Source: Isoetes taiwanensis (Eukaryota; Streptophyta; Lycopodiopsida; Isoetales; Isoetaceae). From it: a stretch of 64,000 nt of DNA. How positions within the stretch are numbered: position 1 is the first letter of the stretch; every line of letters begins with the position of its first letter. The DNA lies in contig JAJEKV010000394.1 in the NCBI GenBank assembly GCA_021234155.1, positions 175,087-239,086 of the forward strand, given 5' to 3'. The notes beneath the pieces were generated by a model. The model saw only the letters and a list, made by a program, of their open reading frames with translations. It was not told the origin of the DNA and made no database searches. Position numbers and translations under genes: made by a program. Below are positions 10,471 through 21,620 of the stretch, in pieces.

Positions 10471-13400
10471 CACACCTCTTATAGCCTAGATATGATGGAC
10501 TTGGTTAATGAGTCTGAACCCACAGTTGGCGATCTGTCATACAGCCAGACATGAGGCTCGATTAGGCATTCTCCTAATCAGAAGGGTGTTTGTATGGAAA
10601 TGTGTGGATGTGTGGATGCTCTGTTTTGAGCAATTTGGGTGCCCAAAGGAACCAATTCCAAATGCAAAAGTATGGCACCAACCTTTGCAAGCGGCTGCCA
10701 AAGTTATACATCCCATAACACGGCAGTACATAAGCAATAAAAAGCTTGACTAAGATTAATCGCATATTCATATAAAGCGCAGCTCAACAAAGATAAAAAG
10801 AAGGGCATCTTTGCATTACAAAAAATCCATCACGGAATGCTTGGCGGCCATTTCTTAAGATCCGATGGAAGGTGGAAATAAAAAGTGTGAATATCCCTGC
10901 CAAAATTGCCTCTACCATGCAGGATGGGTCTGTTACCTTCAGGAAGCACAAAAGTGATCAGGCAAAAAGATTGAGGAGAAACCACATTTGTCCAGACCCT
11001 TCAAGTTTTAGCATTCTAGCTCAGAAAGGTGGATGGACATTTAAAAATCATACAGTATAAAAACAATAGGTAAGAAGGAAAAGATGCAATAGATAAAAGA
11101 GTAATAGGTTTGAAACAATGGTAGGTAATAAAGAATACGGTTTGCTACCTAGTGTAAAACTGGCTATTGACTATAGCAGTACGTTAGTCCAACAAATGCA
11201 ATTCGAAGCCTCTGCTAAAAGCAAAGATGAAGCCATTTAAAGAAGGCACACGCCCAGGATTTACCCTGCAAGAAGAACATCCACCTTTTGAGTTGTTGAA
11301 GGAGAAAAAAAGTGTTTGATATTCCATGTTTACCTGTCAGAAATTCTCAACCGACCAAACCAGGAAACTTTGGACCAGAGCCATTGCTCAGACCGATTTA
11401 CCTATTGGATTCTACCCCTGCTTCAGCAACCTCTGTCGAAATGGAAGACTTAACATTCGTCAGTGATGGAAGCCTCTGCCGAAATCCCAGACTTAACATT
11501 CGTCAGTGCCGATTAACCCCAAATATTTGAAACTGGTCACTTCAGGGACTCTCTGCTTACTGCTACACCCATGGAAAACTTGATCTTACTTGTTATATCG
11601 AATGCAGAGAATCTAGCCCACTCAAAAACACAGTAATAGCGCCACTGATACGAAATTTATCCAGAAGCTTTCAATCATAAAACCCTGCCTTGTAAAGATA
11701 AGCCATCCCAGCGAATCCTAAGGAAATCATCGCCAAATCATCATAAAAACCTCTCTTGTAAAACCTTCGACAACGCTGGGCATAGGGTGGGAACATGTAA
11801 ATGACATAGGAGAGTATAATATTATACTCTGCCATGATACTTCACAAATTATAGTATTATACTTTGCAATGAATTCTTACTTCACAAATGAAACCCGTTT
11901 CTTGGAGTCGTAATGTGTTTACGTTTTCTTTCTTTCTTTGTTTGAATCCTTAGCAGTTAGTTATAATTTTGATCAATAGTGGTACATGATCTCAACAGAA
12001 TCGTTTGAAATATATATTTGCAAAACAATGGTGAGCATGGTATGAAAACATTCCCTTGCTAATAAAACATTCCCTTGCTAATGTTTATCCTATCATCAAA
12101 ACTACTTTTCCTTCTTAGATTCCACATGATTTTTAGGAAAGAAGAATGGGGTTTTTAGCCTTCCTTGCAAAGAATAAGGCTACAGCGAGAATGGGTCAAA
12201 GTGGAAAAATGATGTTTCTTGTTCTCAAGTTTGAATTTTCATGATGTTTTCAAGTCGGGTTGTGAAATGCCCAAGGTCGTGGATGTGAAATCACGGATTT
12301 ATTAAAAAGAAAATTGACTATCTTTTTTCAGTATTTTCAAATCTTTGGCTATTTCTTCTTTGCATACTGAAAAGCGCCAACTCAAGCGCATAATTTGACA
12401 TCCAGCACAACAAAGTACAATTGTTGCCACTATTGTTTGCTACATTATTGCTGCATACATTTGCACTCTTCTTCAAAAGTTTTGCCCCCGCAAATGTGGA
12501 CAATATATCAATAATACGCAACATGAGAAGCCCTCTAATACATGAGTTGTTGTAGAGGTGGATTCATGTTACTCTTCAAGTATGTTTTGGTGTTATGATT
12601 GCTAAAAGCTCAAGCATTAGGAAGCCTTAGCTTGTGGACAAAGATAATTAAAAATGGGATAAATTTAACCATCAGGGAACTACATCATAAGATTCTACAA
12701 ATTTATGATTTTGCTAAGCACTCGGGTGCCAAAAGGTGATGAGAAGAGCGATCTACACATTACCTTCAGATGCTGATCCTCCATCTTTACTCGAAAAGAA
12801 ATATTTGGCCTGCTCGTCTTTCTAAGCATTTATATAAAAAGTAGCACATCAAATACCCAATAGGTTCGTGGATCTTCTTTGCAATTTTTCTGAAGAAAAG
12901 CATAACCTGAAGAGCCCATTTTTTTGCACCACATGTAATTTGGAAAAAGGCTGTTCCATCTTTCTCCAACCCCTTTAACAGAAAAATATCATACATTTTT
13001 TAACAGTTCATACCCTTGAACCACGCCATTACGATGATAACAAATTGCAAGTTGGTACACTTGCCATGCATCCGGCCACATTAGAGGTGTCACCTGCAAA
13101 TAATGTTACCTCTGTAGATTACTCCGGTAAGAATGGGCTTTCAAGGATTTGGAAAGAGATAATTATGAATCTTTACCGTTGTTCTATCTCCACCAAGTGT
13201 AAACTCACGGCTACATGCTTGTCATTCTTTGAAAAGCAATAAGTCACTACCCAAAAGAATTTGCGGTCTCACGTAAAAAGAGGAAGGAAAGGTTAAAAGC
13301 GACAAAAAAAATGGTTAAAATAGGTGTGCTTAAATGCAAACTTGAACTTAATTTCTATTTGGAACTACTCTTGTGACAAATCACGCAAGATACTATTTGA

Positions 13401-13528
13401 ATCACTTTAGAGAGCTAGCAAAGACAACCCTCCTTAATTACGGATATGAATTTGTGCGGGGCTTTTAAAAGCTTTAGTTTCCTTGCAGCTTTAAGTGTAT
13501 TTGTTTGAAAGGAGAAAGCGGAACTTAC
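10471..13528. other. Unassigned region with small duplications
   Basis: No protein family recognised. Small duplications occur near 11440-11510 (AGACTTAACATTCGTCAGTG twice) and 11815-11895 (two copies around ATTATACT..CTTCACAAAT). A 69-codon minus-strand frame at 12787-12996 is preceded on that strand by TTTTTCTGTTAAAG, a plausible splice acceptor, and could be a further exon of the gene fragment at 13.5-13.9 kb. I cannot support this by homology. Confidence 0.4.
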
Positions 13529-13935
13529 CTATAAGTCGCTATCTCACGCTCATCCGTCTGCAAAATGCTTACAAAGATTATTACGGATACAAAGCCGGTG
13601 ATGGCTTACCTCCATGGCGCGAATACCACCGCCGTGTCATCCACAATTTGGGACAGAGGCACACTATTGCCTGAGCCCAAAGGGCTAATTGGGGTTGTCC
13701 GATTCTCTCTCCACCCAGGGCTCTTTGTGAAGAAATCTACCCGCGCCTTTAAAGAATCAATTGGAGCAAGATCCGTTGTTTGCGGGTTGAGAGCCCAAGA
13801 GGCGATTCCTATTTGAGCCATGAGAGCCAGCAGGGATTCGTGCAGGAGGTGCGGAGTAGCCTCGCTCCCTTCGCCGCCATGGATATCGCTGTGAATCGCC
13901 GCCTCGCACCGCCCTAACCCTAGCAAAAAAACCAT
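13529..13935 (-). other. Putative 5' exons of an unrecognised gene, probably captured by a Helitron
   Basis: On the minus strand, exon 1 (13610 to about 13935) ends CCATGGAG followed by the strong donor GTAAGCC. A 52 bp intron ends TTTTGCAG, and a 29 bp exon (13529-13557) ends TTATAG before GTAAGTT. If translation starts at the ATG next to the exon 1 donor, the two exons read METDEREIATY. A longer frame of 109 codons runs through exon 1 (start near 13935, containing SLKARVDFFTKSPGWRENRT) but hits a stop when joined to exon 2. I recognise neither product. The fragment starts about 110 bp inside the minus-strand Helitron 5' terminus at 14045, which fits gene capture. No complete gene follows downstream. 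Confidence 0.4.
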
Positions 13936-14005
13936 GTTAAAAAAGAATATGACGTGGCATCATCTCCTCCATTGATTTCATCAAATCTGGGCCGCCCAAA
14001 TTAGG

Positions 14006-14045
14006 GCTGGGTCCAACACTTACACAATAACATTATAATATAAGA
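14006..14045 (-). mobile_element. Helitron 5' terminus, reading leftwards
   Basis: On the minus strand the sequence from 14045 reads TCTTATATTATAATGTTATT, nearly identical to the plus-strand start at 27706. It is followed by a shared GGACC..GCCCTAA segment. The element extends left across the putative captured exons. Its 3' end (hairpin and CTAG on the minus strand) was not located. Confidence 0.6.
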
Positions 14046-16014
14046 TGTTGTGTAATGGACCGCACCCTAAATCGGACGGTCGAGGATTTGATTGACCAAT
14101 GGTGGAGATGATGTGTGCGTGTCTTCAACTAAAATTTCATCTTGACTATGGCTTCAATATGAAAGGGAAAAGGAAAAAGGAAAAGGAAAAGGAAAAGGAA
14201 AAGGGAAAAGGGGAAGGGAAGGGGAAGGAAAAGGAAAAACGATGAAAGGGAAAAGGGAAAAGGGAAACAGAAAAGGGGAAGGGAAAAGGAAAAACGATGA
14301 AAGGGAAAAGGGAAAACTATGAAAGGGAAAAGGAAAAGGAAAAGGGAAGGGAAAAGAGGAAAAAAAAGATGAAAGGGAAAAGGAAAACGAAAAAGGAAAA
14401 TGGAAACGGAAAAGGGAAAAGGGAAAAGGGAAAAGGAAAAGGGGCGGGAAAAGGAGAAACGATGAAAGGGAAAAGGAAAAGGGAAAAGGGAAACGGAAAA
14501 GGGGAAGGGAAAAGGAAAAATGATGAAAGGGAAAAGGGAAAAGGGAAAAGGGAAAAGGAAAAGGGGAAGGGAAAAGGAAAAACGATGAAAGGGAAAAGGG
14601 AAAAGGGAAAAGGGAAAAGGAAAAGGAAAAACGATGAAAGGGAAAAGGGAAAAGGGAAAAGGGAAAAGGAAGAGGGGAAGGGAAAAGGAAAAACGATGAA
14701 AGGGAAAAGGGAAAAGGAAGAGGAGAAGGGAAAAGGAAAAACGATGAAAGGGAAAAGGGAAAAGGGAAAAGGGAAAAGGGAAAAGGGAAAAAGGAAAAGG
14801 AATAAAGGAAAGGTAAGAGGAAAAAGGAAAGAGAAGGAGAAAAGGAAAATGGAAAGATAAAAGAAAATAGAAAAAAGAATAGAATAGGCGAGGGGGAAAG
14901 GGAACGGAAAAAGAGCACCGCGAGAAGGGTAAGAAGTAAAGGTGAGAAAAGGAGAAAAAGGTAAGGGAAAATAAGAAAAGGTTGCAAAGTCTATGGGAAA
15001 AAGAAAAGTAAAAAGGAAAAGAGAGGGGGAAAAGGGAAAAAGAGAACTTGGGAAAAGGGAACGAGAAAAAGAGAAAAAATGAAAGGGCGTGAAAAAAGGG
15101 GAAAAGAGAAAGGGTGAAGAAAGAGAAAAAGGAAAGCAAAAAGAGCATCGAGAAAAAGGAAGAGGGAAAGGATGGAAAAATGAGGAAAAAGGTGGGGGGG
15201 AATTAGAATAGACAAAGGGTAGGGAGCAAGGAATAAGAAAAGAGGAAGGAGAAAAGGGCACGAGAAAAAAGGGAAGAGGGAAAGGGTGAGGAAATAGAAG
15301 AAAGAAAGGGAAAAAGAGTATGGGAAAGGGAAAAGAAAAAAGAAACAAGAAAGGAGAAAGTGGAAAGGGGAAAAGGGGGAAGAAGATGGGGAAAGAAGGA
15401 AAAAGGGTACATAAAAAAGGTTGAGAAAAGGGAATGGAAAGAGGCATATGAAAAGCGAAAGGGAACGGGAAAGGGAAAATGTAAAGGAAGGGGAAAGAGA
15501 AAGGAAAGGGAAAAAGGGAACATTGCAAAGCAAAAGGGTGGGGAAAGTATGAAAAGGGAATGGAAAGTTGAAATGAAAAGGGAAGCGGAAAAAGGAGAAG
15601 GGAAAGCAAAAAGAGCATGAGGAAAAGAGGAGAGAGAAATGGGAAAAGAGATGGGGAAAAGGGCACGTGATCAAGAGGAAGAGGGTGGGGAAAGGAAGAA
15701 AAGGGCACATGAAAAGGTAAGCAAAAGAGAACGAAAAAAATGCATGAGAAACGGGAAAGAGAAAAGGAAAAGGAAAAGGAAGAGGAAGGGGAAAAGGAAA
15801 GGGAAAGAGAGTAGTGGAAAAATGGGAAGAGCGGGGAAAGATAAAAAGGAAGGGAAAAAGCTGATAAGAAAAAGAGAAAGAAAAAAAGGGAAAGGGGAAA
15901 GGGAAGGCAAAGAGAGGGAGAACGGGGTTAGAAAAAAAAAAAAAGGGAGAATAAAAAAAGAAAGAAATTAAAGGTTCCTAATTTATGCCCAGCAAGGCTG
16001 GGTACCATTACTAG
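14046..16014 (+). mobile_element. Non-autonomous Helitron carrying a GGGAAAA minisatellite
   Basis: The 3' end is a textbook Helitron terminus: the hairpin CCCAGCAAGGCTGGG (15988-16002), a short spacer TACCATTA, then CTAG (16011-16014) next to T. The left part TGTAATGGACCGCACCCTAA matches the subterminal region of the Helitron at 27706. Its first ~14 bases are replaced by the facing Helitron end. Position 14135 to the 3' end matches the reverse complement of 36128-38022. It codes for nothing; mobilisation would need a RepHel protein supplied elsewhere. Confidence 0.75.
14158..15968 (+). repeat. GGGAAAA minisatellite with ACGATGAAA spacers
   Basis: From about 14158 to 14810 the array has a higher-order unit of ~45-65 bp: a few GGGAAAA repeats, GGAAAAGGGGAAGGG, then ACGATGAAA. 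About ten such units are visible. From 14810 to 15968 it continues as irregular polypurine with GGGCACG and GAGCATG blocks. Four consecutive GGGAAAA repeats satisfy the G3-N4 quadruplex pattern many times over, all on the plus strand. Confidence 0.9.
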
Positions 16015-16451
16015 TATTGATATATGAAAATGGGAACTTGGTTAACCATATGGATATTGACCAAAGTATTTCGGTGACAAAAGTTATGAAAGATCAATCG
16101 TCAAAGGAATGGATAACCAGGACAAGTGAAGTGCATGGTTAAATTGGAGGTGACTTTGTTAATTTGAGTATTGGAAGCTTGCTCCAGAAACGATCCCTGA
16201 TATTTTGTATGTTATAGAGGTAAGGATGTGTAAGTTTTGCTAATATTCGGACGGCAGAAGAAAAAGGGTTAAGAGTATTTTTGTAAACGAGGACGAGTAA
16301 ATTTCGAAGACGGATAAATCAAAAGATTATTTTTATGCAACGGTCTAGTGGTCAAATTGAAGACGCCACATGGGAAGACTCGAAGTGGATTCTTCGACAA
16401 TTTCCTGAACTCGCCCCATGAGGACATGGGTTGAAATTTTGAAGAGGAGAA
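16015..16451 (+). mobile_element. Gypsy (chromovirus) internal-region remnant and polypurine tract
   Basis: The end of a Gypsy polyprotein (chromodomain piece) is followed by GAAGAGGAGA (16441-16450), a polypurine tract, directly before the LTR start TGTAACG at 16452. This order (pol C terminus - stop - PPT - LTR) is expected at the 3' side of a Gypsy element. The rest of pol is absent to the left, where the Helitron at 14046-16014 ends. Confidence 0.65.
16290..16421 (+). pseudogene. Gypsy integrase C-terminal chromodomain fragment
   Basis: One frame reads RRINQKIIFMQ, then RSSGQIEDATWED and SKWILRQFPELAP followed by a stop. The pattern 'ATWE-x(4-6)-L/I-x-x-FP-x-L' is the end of the chromodomain in plant chromoviruses, which directs integration towards heterochromatin. 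An in-frame stop lies just upstream near 16283, so only this tail is readable. Confidence 0.65.
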
Positions 16452-17670
16452 TGTAACGATCCTAGGGCGTTAGTAGGCGATATAAGGTAAGGCAATTTGG
16501 TATAAATTTTTAAGTGACCATTAAACGTATATTGAGTTGGAAAAATACATACGTAGTATGTATACGACGTTTATACAGAAGGTCAATAAAACTAAGTTGT
16601 GAAGTTCTTGGGAGACGAAACTCGTGGGAAGGAGCTTGACGGAGCCTGGAGTTGGAGCCAACGGACGTGGAGCGCACCAATCCAGGTGGGGGTTTTGTCC
16701 GCTTACAACAAGGGATGCTAGTATGTTAAGGATGAATTGATCGTCTAGCAGATGGTACAATTAACTGTGAGTCTTTGTGAATTTATGAATTGGAATTAGA
16801 GGAGTTATATTAATCTGTTGCAGTACTTAATCGGTGGCGCTATGATTGAAGAGATTAATATTATACAATCAGTAGCGTATGTTGGTTGTTGTTGGTAAAT
16901 TGGCTGTGACGAATAGGGATGCATGGCGAAGGCCATAAGGAAGAGATTTGAGGATCCAGATGCTGTAAGGATGCCTGCATCTAGAGTAGGCATGCACGAG
17001 GAAGAATTGCATGGTAATAAGAGGGAAGAATCCGCCATGCAAGAACAGTTACAGACTGAATAAGGAGCATGGTCGAATACTGGAACTGATGAGAAGGGAC
17101 CGGATTTGTATGAGAATGACCCCAAAAGGGCCGATTTTGCAGTCTAAGGCCTGCTCCAGGCCGGATTTGAGGTAAGGCGGACCCCAAGGCTGCCGGATTT
17201 TGGCTTTTACGCCCACGCCAAGACCGGGCCGGGAGGCCGAATTGAGGCGAAGATGGCGATTTTGAAAAACGGCCTGCGAGGGGCCGTGAAGAGGAGGACC
17301 AAGGCGGATTAAGGTGGTTTGGCCGCGACTCCCCGCTGAGCGCCGATTGCGGGAGAAAAAAGAAAAAAAGCGGTGGTGCCGTAGAGATACGCTTTCGAAC
17401 AACCAATCACGCCTTGCCACGTGGCAGCAATTCTTTTCAAGAATGTCGCCCTCTATTTTCGCCCGCGTCTGCACGACATTCTTATTTTCACTTGACATTC
17501 TTTACTACAGCCCGGATGGATGTGCACGGGCGCGAATCTACGCCACCCCGCCTCGTTAGACGAACGCCCCTACGCCCCGCCGATTCCGAGTGAGCGGGCC
17601 TCGCGGCTAGCCGCGTCGGCCGGCCTTCTCACGAATCAAGGCAGAGGGGCATTATCTGATACGTAAGAAA
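16452..17670 (+). repeat. LTR of a Gypsy element (right boundary approximate)
   Basis: It starts TGTAACGATCCTAGGGCG immediately after the PPT. The right half (17090-17640) is GC-rich and promoter-like, with ACCAATCAC (CAAT-type) and GCCACGTGGC. The end is placed near 17670 by the change in composition just before the next Helitron end. No second copy is in the window to fix it. Confidence 0.5.
17408..17425 (+). promoter_or_regulatory. CAAT-like motif and palindromic G-box in the Gypsy LTR
   Basis: CCAATCAC is followed by GCCACGTGGC (CACGTG at 17418-17423), a perfect ten-base G-box/ABRE palindrome of the kind bound by plant bZIP and bHLH factors. Function is inferred from the motif only. Confidence 0.45.
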
Positions 17671-17680
17671 ATATATTGAA

Positions 17681-17707
17681 CTAGTAAGAGTGCCCAGCGT
17701 TGCTGGG
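17681..17707 (-). mobile_element. Helitron 3' terminus (minus strand)
   Basis: On the minus strand the hairpin CCCAGCAACGCTGGG is followed by CACTCTTA and CTAG, then T. The same layout is found at 16014 and 36128. The element would extend to the right of this point; its 5' end was not identified. Confidence 0.7.
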
Positions 17708-19074
17708 GTTTGTTTGGAACCTTTAAAGTTATAAGTGAACAATGAGAAGATGGTTAGTAATAACTCTCCAGTTCAAAAGGTGCCTTTTGTTTTAATTAAT
17801 TTTTTTACATTTCGGGGATAGGGAATCTTGGCATTTTCAATAAAAAGCATATAAATTTTCATCTCCAAAGTTCATGGAAATTCTATATTGCTTCTATACA
17901 CAATCATACTACATGGATCTTCATTCTTATGCCATAAATGAATTTGTGTAGCCCTTTCACCTTCAAAACAATCATGGTGTTCGTGTGGTTCAAAATTCCC
18001 TCTCCTAAAACTATAGAATCCTATCTTTCTTCATGCATTCTTCTAAATGTTGTCTTGTTGAGCTCATTTCTTTTTGTAACCTTCTTGTAATTCTTTAGTA
18101 GCTTGGGATAAATGTTACCTTGTTGGGCTCAATTCTTCTTGTAACTTCTTATGATCGTTTAGTAGCTTGGAAAATTGTAAATCATTATGTAATAAGAGTA
18201 TTATTGCACCGAATATTACTCCTCATATTATCCCTTGTTTCTGCTCTCTATTGTTTCTCCTATCCACAATTGGCAATTTGTAGCTATCAAACATGAAGCA
18301 ATATTTGTGCTTATCTTGTGCCGTCGTTTTTTCTTTTCCTTAAAGGATTTGTTGCCATTTTGTATATTATGCATTGTATGTAAAGGTGAGCATTTAGACC
18401 TTTGGAAACAATAATTCCAATAGACATCCATATTGAGAATGAAAATGACAGCTCCAATGATTGAAAAACTATTGTTTCCCAAATCTCTGCCAATAATACA
18501 TAACATCTCAGACACCTTTGCCACAACTATATCAAAACCTATTGCTATACCAATATCTGCTTGTTTGAGATATGCTTTGCAGGTTGCGAGTCGAAACAAA
18601 AAATGTTCAAGCTATCAGTCGTCGAAAGCTTGAATTTTTTGTTCTCAATTGTTGCTAATCTGTACATGTTCTTGCAAGGACTGCAATTGCTTGAGACTTG
18701 CCTCAATGGAATTATAACATATTTCTGGAAGAGACTTGAAACTTTTTCTCTATTTATGCTCAGGGAACACTGCCGCTCAACCTCCATTGCACATGTATCT
18801 CTATTTTGTGTGTTTTTCTGTCAGCAGATACTGACGATCAACACATCACAATGGATGGTACAGAAATATCACTATGACACTAAGATTGATAACGTTGTTG
18901 CTATCTCATGTTGCATCTTCACAATCAAGCAACTCCATAAAATGGCTGCATGAGCTGATGTGCTCAAATCATCAATCCCATAGCACAACCAATGTTGTCT
19001 GCAATGCAGGATATAATCATTGATTTGTCAAAAGAAAATCTTACTCAATAAACAACTGTTACAAAATTTAATAG
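17708..19074. other. Unassigned, AT-rich
   Basis: No reliable gene. The minus-strand frame 18228-18599 contains LKQADIGIAIGFDIVVAKVS, faintly like the hinge region of P-type ATPases, but flanking family motifs are missing and I do not call it. Confidence 0.4.
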
Positions 19075-19104
19075 CTATAGTAATGGTGCCCAGCGTTGCT
19101 GGGC
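19075..19104 (-). mobile_element. Helitron 3'-terminus-like hairpin with altered end
   Basis: The hairpin GCCCAGCGTTGCTGGGC (19088-19104) and the spacer CCATTA match other Helitron ends. The terminal CTAG reads CTATAG instead, so the exact end is disturbed. The end at 31516 shows a similar change. Confidence 0.5.
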
Positions 19105-21105
19105 ATAATTTAGAATCTTGGAAATGTTGGAAACTTGTGCATTTGGGTAGAGTAACTTTTGGGCCCTTGGATCATTTTCGGAACTTGTAGAGTAACTTCT
19201 AGGCCATTGACCATTTTGGGAATTTTTAGAATGCAATTGGCCATGTCTATGAGTTGTTCAGTTTGTTTACCAAATTTCAGTTTGTTTACCAAATTTCAGA
19301 TCAACACTCTCTCTTGCTGCTTTTACAACACCATGTAACCATTTAAAGGCATTGCATTGATTTCATTATTTAGTGTGTGTTGCACCTTTAGCTATAGCTA
19401 CCTTTAAAAGTACTTGGAACCTTTAATTGGAGCTCTAAATTGAAATGCCTGGATGTTGTTAATTGTGTGCGCAAATAAAATGGCTCTTGCGAATTAAATA
19501 TGAAATATTTGCAAAAGATGGAGGATGTGCTTAAATGGATTTTCTTGAATATATGTATCCCACGTGTGACTACTATAACATTTCTAGGAACTTTTAAGTC
19601 ACATTTACACCATCAAACTTTTAGGGTTCTAACTTCCCATCTTGACTGGAACTAATAGACCTTTCCAGTATATGAAACTATTCAAATTTGCAAATAATAA
19701 ACGAAATATCTATGATTGATGTCCTAAACAATTTGTAGTTAAACATCAATAGCTCAGAGAAATGAATAAATAGATAGATAACTTAAAGCAAAAAAAATCT
19801 TGTTCATAACCACCTATTGTGAAACCCTGTGTTCACGCTACATGGATAAGGGCCTAAAATTTCAAACCTGAAGCAGAAATTTGCTTGGCGAAATGAGATA
19901 AATAAAAAGCTTATTGTTCTTCTACCTGCCTCAGTGTGAAGCGGACAACAATAACTTTGATATAGCGCTTCAAAGGTGCTGCTAAATTCTGTTGATTCAA
20001 CTTGCAAGTTAATGGATAACTAATATCATGATCCTTAGAAACACCGTCACCAAACACAAAAGAAGACTGATAAAGGAAAAGATTAAATCTTGCAAAGGAA
20101 AAGCTCATAATGTTATCCAATTTGTTTGTCATTTCCCAGTCCCCAAGGTACCAAAGATAATTTAGATTCAACCTGCTAATTGTGGATAACCAAGATCCTG
20201 ATCTTTACAACATGAAAATTAGATTTCTAAAACAAAGAATATATTCTCATTTATTCAACCTGCAAGAGGCTGGCTAAGAAAATAAAATATTGAAAAGGGA
20301 ACCTTCCGCAGACCGATGCTTGGGAACTTAAGTAGTCATATTGCACGTCTTCTAAGCCTTCTTTGTGGGTATATCAAGAGGCAAGATTTGGCCACGTGTG
20401 CAGTTTTTGCGGTAGAAATAGAAAGTACATATGCCGTAATATGAAGATACCAAAGCATTCCTATTTTCATAGTTTCTTTGATACATATGAGATATATTTA
20501 GATGAACGTCATCCTATATCATCCTGCACAATCACATGACAATGTGGCTCAGCATCTATTTGCATAATCACATGACAATGTGCCACAACATCTACAAAAA
20601 AGACTATAAATCTTAGAGAATTTTACAAATGTGTTGCGCCTTTATATATTGTTTTAAAACCTTGTGCATGCAATGTGCAGGCCTGATATTTGAAGAATCC
20701 AGTGCATGCAATGGCTCAAAATTAGTGGCCATGCTCTTGCCATCTTTGTGGAGCTCAGTGCATTCATCCCGCTTCTTCCTCTCCATCGAAGCATAAAATA
20801 AGGAAAACTTTGACCCATATTTCAATTTGACAAAACCTAAACTGTACACTTGTATGGCATAGATGCAACAGAATAAAATAACATAGAAGATCAAAGAAAT
20901 AGACCAGCTCTTTATTGTGAGAATAAAGCACAGAGTCTTGGACAACTTATTTAAAGGTGAAAATTCATACAAATGTACAGTGCTCGATCTGTTTTCCGAG
21001 ATCACTGAAGATTACATTTAAATGCCAAGACGATCTATGTTTATATACATGGGGCTCCCTTGAAAAAGCTTCAGAAAAGCTTACATCGGCGCTCAACATT
21101 TGCCT
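19105..21105. other. Unassigned, AT-rich
   Basis: I see no recognisable gene. Small direct repeats occur near 19260-19290 (AGTTTGTTTACCAAATTTCA twice) and 20520-20590 (AATCACATGACAATGTG twice). Confidence 0.4.
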
Positions 21106-21620
21106 TACATTCTTAGAGAACTTGGCAATAAAGGAGAATGGGAAAAAGCTCTTAAGAGTTTTGAATGGATGGTTATGCAGGAAAGGGTTCGTGGGCAATG
21201 GAGCAAGAGCAATCTTATAACTTGGAAAGTTAGGAAAAGTTGAGATTGCAGAAAAAGTGTTCTACAAAGTTAAATCAGCTGGGTTTGGGAACAATGTGTA
21301 TGTTTATTCTGCATTGATTAGTGCTTATGCCGTTGTGGTAAATGTGTTAAAGCTCTGGAAGTTTTTGAATGCATGAAAAGGTCAGGATGCAAGCCGAATC
21401 TTCTAACTTATAATACAATCAATGATGCATGTGGAAAAGGTGGTGGTAATTTGTCCAAGGCATTAGAGATGTTTGAAGAGATGCAGCGAGGAGGAGTGCA
21501 GCCAGACCGCATCACGTTTAATTCCTTGATTGTTGTTTGTGGAAGGGGGAATATTTGGGAACAGGCACAGCGGCTCTTCTTAGAAATGCAGCAAAGAGGC
21601 ATTGAGCAGGATATCATGTA
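21106..21620 (+). pseudogene. GUN1-like PPR exon, two frameshifts
   Basis: Three frame segments join into one PPR stretch. The first is YILRELGNKGEWEKALKSFE, the second LGKLGKVEIAEKVFYKVKSA continuing to NNVYVYSALISAY, and the third starts CVKALEVFECMKRSGCKPN and reaches KALEMFEEMQRGGVQPDRIT. By recall, wording and order follow the N-terminal PPR repeats of GUN1, the plastid PPR-SMR protein of plastid-to-nucleus signalling, including 'DACGKGG' and 'IEQD'. Breaks lie near 21216 and 21328; each could be explained by one or two lost bases. TTACATTCTTAG before 21117 looks like a splice acceptor. The AT at 21616-21617 is followed by GTAAAT, a splice donor, so this may be one internal exon. No SMR domain or other GUN1 exons are in the window. 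Either a captured or duplicated exon, or an artefactually broken one. Confidence 0.7.

Noticed and set aside
10485-10500. CCTAGAT as the 3' end of the Helitron that starts at 8770
   Set aside because: It has no upstream hairpin or family spacer; CTAG alone is too common.
14158-15968. GGGAAAA arrays as an interstitial telomere
   Set aside because: Plant telomere repeats are TTTAGGG or close variants. TTTTCCC lacks the AGGG order, and the array has internal ACGATGAAA spacers and Helitron ends.
18228-18599. P-type ATPase fragment on the minus strand
   Set aside because: Only a short run (QADIGIAIG) resembles the hinge motif. The following residues and neighbouring motifs do not fit.
20613-21005. 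130-codon minus-strand frame as a membrane protein gene
   Set aside because: The hydrophobic stretch is expected in AT-rich DNA. There is no family resemblance and no supported start or splice sites.
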